A stretch of 21,314 nucleotides of DNA from CAZMGG01 sp964565715 (GTDB lineage: Bacteria > Planctomycetota > UBA1135 > UBA2386), in assembly GCA_964565715.1 (NCBI GenBank), contig CAZMGG010000101.1, forward strand, positions 1 to 21,314, in the 5' to 3' direction. This document shows, piece by piece, positions 1-5,843 of the stretch; the first letter of the stretch is position 1; the number at the start of each line of letters is the position of its first letter. The translations under genes and the position numbers were made by a program. The notes under the pieces are model-generated. The model ran no database searches. It had not been told where the DNA came from and saw only the letters and a list, made by a program, of their open reading frames with translations.

Positions 1-512
1 ATCCGGCCGGCGTCGACCAGCCAGGCGCCGAACTGCCGCAGCAGGTCGGCGTGGTCGTCCCTCGTTTTGTCGGCCATGCCCTCCCTGGACCTGGCCGCCA
101 ACCACTCGTCGGCCTTGGCCTGGTCGAGGTCGACCAGCCAGGTCGCCGGCAGCTCGCGCCAGAGCCGCTCGAGGCGGTGCCGGCAGCGCTCCACGTACGC
201 CTTCTCGGGCCGGCCGCCGCGGCGCCGGCGGCCCAGGCTGCCGGCCTCCATCGCCACGAGGAAGTCGACCAGGTGCTGCGCCAGCGGCACCGCGCGCCAC
301 TTCCGCATGCGGTCGTCGAGGCCCGCTTCGTCCAGCTCGATCTCGCGCACGAGCTTCGCCGCCAGCTGCTCGGTGGCGCGCCGGTCGGTGTAGCCGCGCC
401 GCTCGATCTTGCGCCCATCCGGCCTGGTGATCCGGATCACCCAGGTCGAGCTTGTGCGCGCCGAGCCCTTGCGGCCGCGGCGGAAGATCGAGAGCTGGAC
501 GCGGCGCGTCAT
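1..512 (-). CDS. int: Tyrosine-type integrase, C-terminal part cut off by window edge
   Basis: The visible 170 residues match the amino-terminal half of a phage tyrosine recombinase, which would catalyse site-specific integration and excision. Residues about 1-60 are basic and contain STWVIRITRPDGRKIERRGY, a pattern typical of the arm-type DNA-binding beta domain. Residues about 75-170 are helical and resemble the core-binding (SAM-like) domain, ending near KTRDDHADLLRQFGAWLVD. The catalytic R-H-R-Y domain would lie beyond the left edge, so activity cannot be judged. The ATG at 512-510 overlaps the stop of the upstream ParB-like gene as ATGA, which fixes the start and suggests translational coupling. 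The family call rests on domain pattern only; no catalytic residue is visible. Confidence 0.8.
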   Translation of the reverse strand, partial: MTRRVQLSIFRRGRKGSARTSSTWVIRITRPDGRKIERRGYTDRRATEQLAAKLVREIELDEAGLDDRMRKWRAVPLAQHLVDFLVAMEAGSLGRRRRGGRPEKAYVERCRHRLERLWRELPATWLVDLDQAKADEWLAARSREGMADKTRDDHADLLRQFGAWLVDAGR

Positions 513-2131
513 CTGCGGGCTGCCGTTCGCTTCTTGGCTTGGCCCTTCTTGGCCGCCGCCTTCGCCGCGGCCAGGTGGGGCTTCATGTCGACGCCGGCGA
601 GCTCGCAGGCCTCCTTCCAGCCATCCGAGAACGGCGTGGTCGACCACAGGCTCGTAGGGTTGTCGCACGCCAGCACTTCGACCAGCAGACCCCGCAGCTC
701 GCCGACGGTCATGGCATTGATCGCCTTCTCGATCTCCTTCCTCAGCGCACCGTTCAGTCCTTGCTTGACATGATTCCATCCGCGCCGGGCAGCGGTGGTC
801 TTCCACGCATCGCTGTAGCCGCGGTCGAGTAGACGCCTCGCCACGAACGAGAGGAGCTTGTGCTCGTCCGAGGACTGCGCGCCGAGCACGACCTCGGGCA
901 CTGCCGCCGCGATGGCCTTGCAGCGTTGCTTGTGCGCCCGCTCCCTCGGGTCCTCGCCGGTCTTTGCCGGCGATGCATGACTGCGCAGCTTGTGCCCGTT
1001 GGCCTCTGCCGCGGCGCGGGCCTCCTTGGCCGACCACCGGATCTCTGTGACACCTCGCGCGCCGCGGCCAAGCACCGGCCGCGGCTCATGATCGCCGCTG
1101 CACAACTGCTTCCACGTGCGTTGCTTGGGATCGTCCCAGCAGCAATCGCCAGGGGACACGTATTCGCTCCCGTGGCCGAACGAGCTCTGGTGCTGGTACT
1201 TCGGCATCGGCAGGACCCTGCCGCCCTTGGCCTCGACCTCGGCCGCTTTCCGCGCGAACTGCGCCTCGCGCTTCTTCGCGAAGCAGGTCGGGTCCGTGCA
1301 GACGTCTGCGCGGTCCTCGCCGGCCACCGGTCCAAAGAGGTCCCGCTGGTTCCCGGTGCGCTTCGGGCACGTCGTGCACGGGCCAGCCTCGGGCACCAGG
1401 TCGGCCTTCTTCGGGTCGAACGGCGCCCCCTTCAGATGGCACGAGTAGTCCCGCTGCACCAGCCGGACGGCTTCCCGGTAGCCCATCGGCTCCGTCCACT
1501 CATCCTCGTCGGTGATCTCGATGGCCGCCTTCTCCTGCAGCTCGGGCACAGGGATGCGCGCGACCAGCAGCGCACGACTCGCGTCCAGCTTCCCGGCGAG
1601 GAACAGCTTCTGCACCGAGGGAGCCAGCCTCAGCAGGGCCATGCGGCCGTAGACGTACGCCTTCGACTTGCCCAGCTTCGCCGCGATCTGCTCGACGCTG
1701 TAGCCGTGACCCTCGTTCAGGCGCTGGTAGCCGTTCGCTTCCTCGAGCGGGTGCAGGTCAGCGCGTTGCAGGTTCTCGAGGACCTGCACCTCGAGGGCCT
1801 GGCGGTCGTCCAGCTGCTGCACGATGACAGGCACCTGCACCAGGCCCGCCGCACAGGCGGCGCGAAGGCGCCGGGCGCCGGCGACCAGCTCGAACATCTC
1901 GCCATCGCGGGGGTCCGGTCGGACGAGCAGGGGCTGCAGCACTCCGTGCGCACGCACGCTCTCGGTCAGCTCCAACAGGGAGTCCTGATCGAACGTCTTC
2001 CGAGGGTTCGTCTTGCTCTCGGCGACACAGCTGGCGTGGACGAGGCGGAACTCGCCCGTCGGCACCACGGCCGGCGCAACCGGCGCCGCGGCGACCATCT
2101 CGGTCAAGCGGGATGTCTTCTTGCGCGTCAT
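509..2131 (-). CDS. ParB-like nuclease/partition-fold protein with cysteine cluster
   Basis: This 540-residue protein has a ParB N-terminal domain: TNPRK at 41-45, the box II-like GARRLRAA at 85-92 (classical ParB has GERRxRA), and ENLQR at 119-123 followed by ADLHPLEEA. A helix-turn-helix follows at about 145-168. Beyond it is a non-canonical C-terminal half with four cysteines in two pairs (C252, C255, C278, C283) that could bind zinc, and a Lys/Ala-rich tail. ParB-fold proteins bind DNA and, in chromosomal ParB, hydrolyse CTP; phage and plasmid versions can be partition factors, regulators or nucleases. No ParA is in view, so partition is not supported here. The frame is open upstream to 2371, but ATG 2131 gives an ATGA overlap with the preceding gene and begins directly before the ParB domain. 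It ends in an ATGA overlap with the integrase. Confidence 0.85.
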   Translation of the reverse strand: MTRKKTSRLTEMVAAAPVAPAVVPTGEFRLVHASCVAESKTNPRKTFDQDSLLELTESVRAHGVLQPLLVRPDPRDGEMFELVAGARRLRAACAAGLVQVPVIVQQLDDRQALEVQVLENLQRADLHPLEEANGYQRLNEGHGYSVEQIAAKLGKSKAYVYGRMALLRLAPSVQKLFLAGKLDASRALLVARIPVPELQEKAAIEITDEDEWTEPMGYREAVRLVQRDYSCHLKGAPFDPKKADLVPEAGPCTTCPKRTGNQRDLFGPVAGEDRADVCTDPTCFAKKREAQFARKAAEVEAKGGRVLPMPKYQHQSSFGHGSEYVSPGDCCWDDPKQRTWKQLCSGDHEPRPVLGRGARGVTEIRWSAKEARAAAEANGHKLRSHASPAKTGEDPRERAHKQRCKAIAAAVPEVVLGAQSSDEHKLLSFVARRLLDRGYSDAWKTTAARRGWNHVKQGLNGALRKEIEKAINAMTVGELRGLLVEVLACDNPTSLWSTTPFSDGWKEACELAGVDMKPHLAAAKAAAKKGQAKKRTAARR

Positions 2132-2343
2132 GCCGGCTGCCTCTGCTGCGTGACCTGCTTCGCCACCCAGTCCTGGATCTCGGTGTAGACCCACCGCCGG
2201 GCGCCACCGACCTCGATCGGCGCCGGGAACGCACCGCTGGCGACGCGGCGCCAGATGGTGCGCGCGCTGAGCTGGACGAGCTGGCGCACCTGGTGCAGGT
2301 CGACCAGCAGGGGCTGGAGAGGTTCGGTGGTGCCCATGGTCAC
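2128..2343 (-). CDS. AlpA/excisionase-type helix-turn-helix protein
   Basis: This 71-residue protein has a MerR/AlpA-type winged HTH: helix-turn-helix around VRQLVQLSARTIWRRVASG, then the wing FPAPIEVGGARRWVYTEIQDW and a short basic tail. Small proteins of this family act as excisionases or as activators of integrase genes. Its position two genes upstream of the integrase in the same operon fits a directionality or regulatory role, but this is inference. GTG at 2343 is chosen because it forms a GTGA overlap with the upstream stop; ATG at 2337, two codons later, is possible. Its stop overlaps the ParB-like start as ATGA. Confidence 0.82.
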   Translation of the reverse strand: MTMGTTEPLQPLLVDLHQVRQLVQLSARTIWRRVASGAFPAPIEVGGARRWVYTEIQDWVAKQVTQQRQPA

Positions 2344-2675
2344 GCTCGCGAGAGGTGGCCCTCGCTGGCACTGCGGGCGCCGTCCGGGCCCCGCGGGTCT
2401 GTCGGGGGGCGGGCCGACGGGCGGCCGCGGTCCGGGCGCGCGCCAGGGACCACCGCGGCCGAGGAGGATTCGGGGAGGCGGCTGGCGCGCCAGCGCAGCC
2501 GCATCTGCTCCACCCGCTCGATCACGTCGGCGATGGTCAGGCGCGGGCCGCCGCCGTAGTGCAGGTTCAGGTCCGTGTGCAGACGGTCCAGGTCGCGCAG
2601 CAGGGCCACCACGGCCTGCGGGTCATGGGCCGGGCCCTTCGGCGGGTCGGGGCGGTATTCGACGCGGAGGCTCAT
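2340..2675 (-). CDS. Hypothetical protein of the early operon
   Basis: I do not recognise this 111-residue protein. The first half is predicted helical and charged, with DPQAVVALLRDLDRLHTDL and TIADVIERVEQMRLRWRA. The second half is rich in Pro, Arg, Ser and Ala and is probably disordered. There is no signal peptide or membrane segment. It is supported as a gene mainly by context: its ATG overlaps the J-domain gene stop as ATGA and its stop overlaps the next start as GTGA, so it sits exactly in the chain of coupled cistrons. Confidence 0.65.
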   Translation of the reverse strand: MSLRVEYRPDPPKGPAHDPQAVVALLRDLDRLHTDLNLHYGGGPRLTIADVIERVEQMRLRWRASRLPESSSAAVVPGARPDRGRPSARPPTDPRGPDGARSASEGHLSRA

Positions 2676-2902
2676 GCGCGGCCTCCGACGGGGATCTCGG
2701 CGCAGGCCTGCTCGTAGGCCCGCTGCACGCGCTGGAACGCCTCCGCCGAGCCGCCGGCGTCAGGATGGGTCCGCTTCACGGCGGCGCGGTAGGCTGCCAC
2801 CACGGCATCGATGGAGCGCCGCTCGCTCTCCTCCAGCCCAAGCAGCGACGGCTGGCAGCGCAGCTCGACGACGTCGCCCGTGTAGTAGCCGGGGATGATC
2901 AC
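2672..2902 (-). CDS. Small J-domain (DnaJ-like) protein
   Basis: This 76-residue protein ends in a compact J-domain-like helical pair: IDAVVAAYRAAVKRTHPDA, then a loop and AFQRVQRAYEQA. The HPD tripeptide between the helices is the signature that stimulates the ATPase of Hsp70/DnaK. Phages use J-proteins to recruit host DnaK, for example in replication or assembly; which process applies here is not shown. The start is GTG at 2902, preceded by GGAGG at a spacing of 7 bases and overlapping the upstream stop as GTGA. An ATG further upstream at 3058 is in frame, but it would add about 50 arginine/glycine-rich residues with no protein-like pattern and is not preferred. Confidence 0.75.
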   Translation of the reverse strand: MIIPGYYTGDVVELRCQPSLLGLEESERRSIDAVVAAYRAAVKRTHPDAGGSAEAFQRVQRAYEQACAEIPVGGRA

Positions 2903-3513
2903 CGGAGGGCCTCCAGCAGGACGTCGCCCCACAGGGCCAGCGCCAGGAGCGCCAGCGTGATCAGCGCGGTGCCGACGGCGTCCGCGACGAAACGCAGCAC
3001 GCCGGCCCGGGCAAGGTCGGCCGGGCCGGACGTGCCACTCGGCGCGCACGAGGTCCATGCAGACGGCGGCACCCCCGGCTCGCCCGCCGCGGCCGCCGCC
3101 CCCTCCTGCACGCCTGGAACGGTGATGCCGGCGGCGCGCGAAGGGCCCCTGCAGGCCCCGGGGTTCTGTGCGCGACCGCCGGCGGTGTGAGATGCCCCGC
3201 CGGCCTTGGCCGGCAGGGGGCCGGCGAGCCGCAGGGCCTGGCCGGTGGAGACGTTGGTTGCGGGGGCAAGATTCGCACTTGCGACCTTCGGGTTATGAGC
3301 CCGACGAGCTGCTGACTGCTCCACCCCGCAGTGGTGGGAAGGGAAAAGCTCCGCGGGCCGGACGGGACCCGCGTAGCCGGGAGGTTGTGAAGCCGAACCC
3401 GAGGAGTCCGCCGAGCTGGGGCCGTCCCCCCGTTGCCCGGTCAGCCCCTGATGCTGATCACGATGCTGGGGGACGAGGACGCGCGCGAAGCCGCGCGGCG
3501 AGGGGGTTGGCAT
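2899..3513 (-). CDS. Candidate first ORF of the leftward operon, C-terminal membrane segment
   Basis: The frame is open for 204 residues from an ATG preceded by AAGGAGT (3527-3521) at a 7-base spacing, the best ribosome site in the region. It ends in a GTGA overlap with the J-domain gene. The last 33 residues hold one membrane span (VGTALITLALLALALW). The middle is low-complexity Pro/Ser/Ala/Gly and contains the whole tRNA at 3255-3330 on the same strand, so codons there also spell a tRNA. Two readings are possible: a real long disordered protein with an embedded tRNA, or a short 33-residue membrane protein from GTG 3000 (2899-3000) with the rest being a transcribed leader carrying the tRNA. 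No homology is recognised. If the short form is right, 3001-3254 and 3331-3513 hold no other gene that I can support. Confidence 0.4.
   Translation of the reverse strand: MPTPSPRGFARVLVPQHRDQHQGLTGQRGDGPSSADSSGSASQPPGYAGPVRPAELFPSHHCGVEQSAARRAHNPKVASANLAPATNVSTGQALRLAGPLPAKAGGASHTAGGRAQNPGACRGPSRAAGITVPGVQEGAAAAAGEPGVPPSAWTSCAPSGTSGPADLARAGVLRFVADAVGTALITLALLALALWGDVLLEALR
3255..3330 (-). tRNA. Initiator-type tRNA-fMet (anticodon CAU), CCA encoded
   Basis: The 76-base cloverleaf folds fully. The anticodon CAT is at 3297-3295 in loop CTCATAA. Initiator hallmarks are present: three consecutive G:C pairs at the base of the anticodon stem (GGG/CCC), A11:U24 in the D stem, and A72-A73-CCA. The first base is U, giving a weak U1:A72 pair where E. 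coli has the C1xA72 mismatch. The D loop AGTCAGCA lacks the usual G18-G19 (A18-G19 here) and the T loop is TGCGAAT instead of TTCRANY, so the 18-55 elbow contact is altered while G19-C56 is retained. It lies inside an open frame of the leftward operon and is probably cut from that transcript. Function as a true initiator is inferred. Confidence 0.85.
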
Positions 3514-3547
3514 GGTTGGTACTCCTTGGTCTGCTTCACGGGGGCGG

Positions 3548-3576
3548 ACGTTACTCGTGCAGTTGTTCGACTGCAA
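3548..3576 (-). promoter_or_regulatory. Predicted leftward early promoter
   Basis: On the minus strand TTGCAG (3576-3571) and TAACGT (3553-3548) are separated by 17 bases, an ideal spacing for a sigma-70 promoter, although each hexamer matches the consensus at only three positions. Transcription would start near 3541, just ahead of the strong ribosome site of the first leftward ORF. The -35 hexamer lies inside the 18-bp palindrome, so a bound repressor would block it. The call rests on spacing and context. Confidence 0.35.
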
Positions 3577-3589
3577 GTGCAGTCGTTCG
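3557..3589. promoter_or_regulatory. Putative repressor operator array
   Basis: A perfect palindrome CGACTGCAAGTGCAGTCG (3568-3585) is embedded in a 13-base direct repeat with 12 matches (3557-3569 and 3577-3589) that starts exactly 20 bp apart, about two helical turns. This gives three copies of the half-site TGCAGT(T/C)G in alternating orientation. It sits between the divergent leftward operon and the Cro/CI-type repressor gene, the expected place for the lysis-lysogeny operator. The binding protein is inferred to be the repressor encoded at 3638. Confidence 0.6.
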
Positions 3590-3637
3590 GTTTTTCGGCT
3601 CGCGAGGGGATTCGGCATTACTACCGATCGCTCGTCC

Positions 3638-4084
3638 ATGCCCTCCGACCACGAATTCGGCGACCGACTGCGTGCGCAGATCGTCCTCTGGCGCGAGCGC
3701 CGCGGCCTGCTGCAGCACGAACTGGCTGACCGCGTCGGCTGCTCGAAGGACACGATCTCGCTGTGGGAACGTGGCCAGCGCGAGCCGAACGCCCTGAACG
3801 TGGCCCGCCTGGCCGAGGCCCTGCAGGTCTCGGCCGACGTCCTGCTCGGCGTCCAGCACACCACCGACGTGCCCGCGCGCCGCGACCAGCCCGTGCACTA
3901 CCGGAACGGGCGCGCCCTGGCCCAGGCGCTGGCGGCACGGAAGGCCTCGACGTTCCGGGAATGCCTCCCGGTCGGTGGCCGGATCGACCCTGAGGACGAC
4001 CTGGTGTCGGCCGAGCAGTACGCCGAGGACATGCGGCGGCTGCAGGAGGCGGCGAGGCGCCTGCGGGTGGACCTACGATCTTAA
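3638..4084 (+). CDS. Cro/CI-type HTH repressor
   Basis: This 148-residue protein has an HTH-XRE (lambda repressor-like) domain at about 8-63: LRAQIVLWRERRGLLQHELA, then CSKDTISLWERGQREPNALN and the following helices ending in SADVLLGV. The remaining 80 residues carry no visible peptidase S24 (LexA-like) motif, so SOS-driven self-cleavage is not supported and another induction route is likely. The frame is open upstream to 3512, but the ATG at 3638 begins directly before the HTH domain. There is no Shine-Dalgarno sequence before it; a weak -10-like TACTAC at 3619-3624 would give a nearly leaderless message, as known for lambda cI, which is speculative. It faces the operator array and the leftward operon, so it probably controls the integrase operon. 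Confidence 0.85.
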   Translation: MPSDHEFGDRLRAQIVLWRERRGLLQHELADRVGCSKDTISLWERGQREPNALNVARLAEALQVSADVLLGVQHTTDVPARRDQPVHYRNGRALAQALAARKASTFRECLPVGGRIDPEDDLVSAEQYAEDMRRLQEAARRLRVDLRS

Positions 4085-4168
4085 CTGCACCACGCGGGCC
4101 TTGCGCGGCTGCGCCGGGGTGGTTCTCATCGCAGGCGGTCAGTGCCTTCGGAGAGCGCAACTACACCC

Positions 4169-4477
4169 ATGGCTCACACCCTCGGTTTCCCCACCGACGC
4201 GCCGCCCTCGCGTCGTTGGATCCTCGCCCCACTGGCCGCGATCGCTCTACTCTGCTGCGCCGGCGCCGCCACGGCCGCTTGGTCCGGCTTCGGCACGCGC
4301 CACCTCTCGCTCGAGCAGGCCCGCGCCGAGCTGCTGGATCGCCAGCAGACCGACACCAGGCGCAAGGCCGCCGCCGAGCAGCTGCGCCGCATCGCCTGCC
4401 AGGCGATCGACGCCCTCCGCGAGGCCGAGGACGTCCCGCACGCCAAGGCGTCGCTGAAGAGCCTGGGGACCCGCTGA
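4169..4477 (+). CDS. Small membrane-anchored hypothetical protein
   Basis: This 102-residue protein has an N-terminal hydrophobic segment (WILAPLAAIALLCCAGAATA) preceded by RR, and then a charged helical region rich in Ala, Arg, Glu and Gln, including LEQARAELLDRQQ and RRKAAAEQLRR-like patterns. The signal-anchor suggests a periplasmic helical domain. I do not recognise the family. ATG 4169 is preferred, with GGAGAG 13 bases upstream; GTG 4142 in the same frame is an alternative. Its stop overlaps the next ATG as TGATG. It follows the repressor in the same direction, so it may be expressed in the lysogen. Confidence 0.6.
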   Translation: MAHTLGFPTDAPPSRRWILAPLAAIALLCCAGAATAAWSGFGTRHLSLEQARAELLDRQQTDTRRKAAAEQLRRIACQAIDALREAEDVPHAKASLKSLGTR

Positions 4478-4737
4478 TGGTCCAGCGCTTCGAGGCATCC
4501 CCGGATCCGGTCGAGGCCGGCAAGCCGCTGATCATCTGTTACCTCGATGGCCTGGGCGTGCAGTGGCCGATCACAGCGACCCTGCACTACACCCCCGACC
4601 AGAACCCCAACCCGACGATCACGCTGACCAAGGAGGATCGCTGCAAGGCGCCCATCGTCCCGGCGAACGCCAAGGGGGGGGTGGTCATCGAAGACGACAC
4701 GGGGCAGAGCGAGGACCTGGTCGTCACGATCATCTAG
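4477..4737 (+). CDS. Hypothetical small protein downstream of repressor
   Basis: I do not recognise this 86-residue protein. It has no signal peptide or membrane span. The alternating pattern (PLIICYLDG, QWPITATLHYT, PTITLTKEDR, DLVVTII at the C-terminus) suggests a small all-beta fold, possibly immunoglobulin-like. Translation starts at ATG 4477, which shares its A with the upstream TGA, and GGGGA lies upstream. Codon use is strongly GC-ending like its neighbours. The coupling to the membrane protein before it suggests that they act together. Confidence 0.62.
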   Translation: MVQRFEASPDPVEAGKPLIICYLDGLGVQWPITATLHYTPDQNPNPTITLTKEDRCKAPIVPANAKGGVVIEDDTGQSEDLVVTII

Positions 4738-4819
4738 CCCCCTTGGCGGCGCCGGCGGCCACGGGTAGCGTTCCCGCGCGGGTGGCCTGGGAGGGTCAAC
4801 CACGAAGGACTCGCCCACA

Positions 4820-5008
4820 GTGACGCGCCCGCAACCGCTCCTCCCCGACCACTACCGCCTGAAGATCACCATCGGCGACGGCTTCAGATTCGGCATCGGA
4901 TTCACCATCGCGCAGGTGTTCCTCGCCATCGCCGTCTTCCTGGGGCTCGTCGCGCTGCTGCGACTCATCCCGGAACTGGCGCAGCACCTCTCGACCACGC
5001 CGCGGTGA
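4820..5008 (+). CDS. Small single-span membrane protein
   Basis: This 62-residue protein has a long hydrophobic stretch at about 25-50 (GIGFTIAQVFLAIAVFLGLVALL) flanked by a short polar N-terminus and the tail RLIPELAQHLSTTPR. The start is GTG 4820 with AAGGA 10-11 bases upstream. Its stop overlaps the GTG of the lipoprotein gene as GTGA. Small membrane proteins next to repressor genes are often superinfection-exclusion or immunity factors; that role is an inference from position only. Confidence 0.6.
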   Translation: MTRPQPLLPDHYRLKITIGDGFRFGIGFTIAQVFLAIAVFLGLVALLRLIPELAQHLSTTPR

Positions 5009-5526
5009 ACCCCATGCGCACGCACTTGGCCGTTGCCCTTCTCTTGGCCGGGCTCTGCAGTTGCCGAGGTGGAGCCGGCGCCGGCGGCGCCTCCGCCAAC
5101 CTCAACGCCACGCACCCGAACCTGCTGGGGGCCTGGCAGGGCCTGCTCCAAAGCGACCGCGGCCCCCAGGCCTCGCTCAGCGCCACGATCCAGGCAGACG
5201 CCGGCGACGCCAGCCGCTTCCTCGCCGACCTCAACCTGTCGCTGATCTCCGGCGTGCTGTGCTACTCGAGGCTCTCCGGGACTGTGCGCGCCGGCGGCAG
5301 CACCGTCACCGTGGCGATGCAGGCCTACGACGACGCCTTCATCGACGTGCGGGCGCAGATCGTCGAGGACGGCCTGCTGCGGGGCACCTACTCGGTGCGA
5401 GGCGGCCTGTGCGACGGTGACCGCGGCACGATCGAGTTGCGTCGGCGCGCCAGCTCGCCGGTGGTGCTGTACGAGTTCGACTGCCCAGATCTACTGCTGC
5501 TGGTCGAGGTGCGGGAACACCGCTGA
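5005..5526 (+). CDS. Putative phage-encoded lipoprotein
   Basis: This protein of about 173 residues begins with a typical lipoprotein signal: basic MRTH, a hydrophobic core (LAVALLLAG), then LCSC. Lipidation could be at the second cysteine of LCSC (L-C-S-C). The mature part is polar with beta-type patterns, including LLGAWQGLLQSD, VTVAMQAYDDAF and LLRGTYSV, reminiscent of small beta-barrel lipoproteins, but I cannot name a family. Four cysteines in the mature region could pair in the periplasm. GTG 5005 gives a GTGA overlap with the upstream stop; ATG 5014 three codons later is an equally good start for the signal peptide. As the last gene of the repressor-side unit it is a candidate for lysogenic conversion or superinfection exclusion. 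Confidence 0.68.
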   Translation: MNPMRTHLAVALLLAGLCSCRGGAGAGGASANLNATHPNLLGAWQGLLQSDRGPQASLSATIQADAGDASRFLADLNLSLISGVLCYSRLSGTVRAGGSTVTVAMQAYDDAFIDVRAQIVEDGLLRGTYSVRGGLCDGDRGTIELRRRASSPVVLYEFDCPDLLLLVEVREHR

Positions 5527-5537
5527 GGTTCCCTGTG

Positions 5538-5562
5538 GGAAGGGGAGACGCCCTCCCCTTTC
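5538..5562 (+). terminator. Intrinsic terminator-like hairpin after the lipoprotein gene
   Basis: AAGGGGAG (5540-5547) pairs perfectly with CTCCCCTT (5553-5560) around a 5-base loop, extended by a G-U and a G-C pair. It starts 12 bases after the stop codon. The T run after it is short (TTTC), so termination may be partial, leaving room for read-through to the downstream tRNA. Confidence 0.55.
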
Positions 5563-5843
5563 GGTTGACAATCCACCCCCGCCGGTTGGAGGCTAGGTGG
5601 GTGAGCAGGCATCCCTACGGTCATTCCTAGTGACCGAGAATTGGCCTGGTGACCCAAACTCTCGTCTTCCACAGGTTGTCCACTACCCCGCAGGATTTTC
5701 CCGTCTAGGCCCTTTCCTCGCGACCACCTCACCAGTTCGCTTGCGGGGTAGGGCGGTCAAAAGAACCGGGGCCCATGCGGCGTTAGCGCGCCGCACAGGC
5801 CCCGGGGGCATGCCCACTCGTTCTTTTGGTTCAGACAGCTGGG
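5563..5843. other. Gene-free stretch with several strong inverted repeats (candidate structured RNA)
   Basis: No convincing coding frame is seen. Instead there is a series of nested or adjacent inverted repeats: CGGTCA/TGACCG (5618-5636, 7-base loop); CTACCCCGCA/TGCGGGGTAG (5683-5692 with 5742-5751, perfect 10 bp); and CAAAAGAAC/GTTCTTTTG (5758-5766 with 5820-5828, perfect 9 bp). The last encloses a long hairpin (5766-5805: outer stem CCGGGGCC/GGCCCCGG, 2x2 internal loop, then TGCGGCG/CGCCGCA) and the palindrome GGGCATGCCC (5806-5815). It ends 15 bases before the plus-strand tRNA. Possible roles are an RNA leader or processing element of the tRNA transcript, a transcription barrier between converging units, or a recombination/attachment region. 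The strand and function are unknown. Confidence 0.5.

Noticed and set aside
860..2188. 442-codon open frame on the plus strand
   Set aside because: It is antisense to the ParB-like gene, whose motifs and overlapping neighbours are convincing.
2132..2371. Upstream extension of the ParB-like frame
   Set aside because: The extra 80 residues are Arg/Pro-rich and overlap the AlpA-type gene completely; ATG 2131 with an ATGA overlap explains the start better.
5565..5570. Perfect TTGACA as a promoter -35 box
   Set aside because: No acceptable -10 hexamer is found 16-18 bases downstream, so a sigma-70 promoter is not supported.
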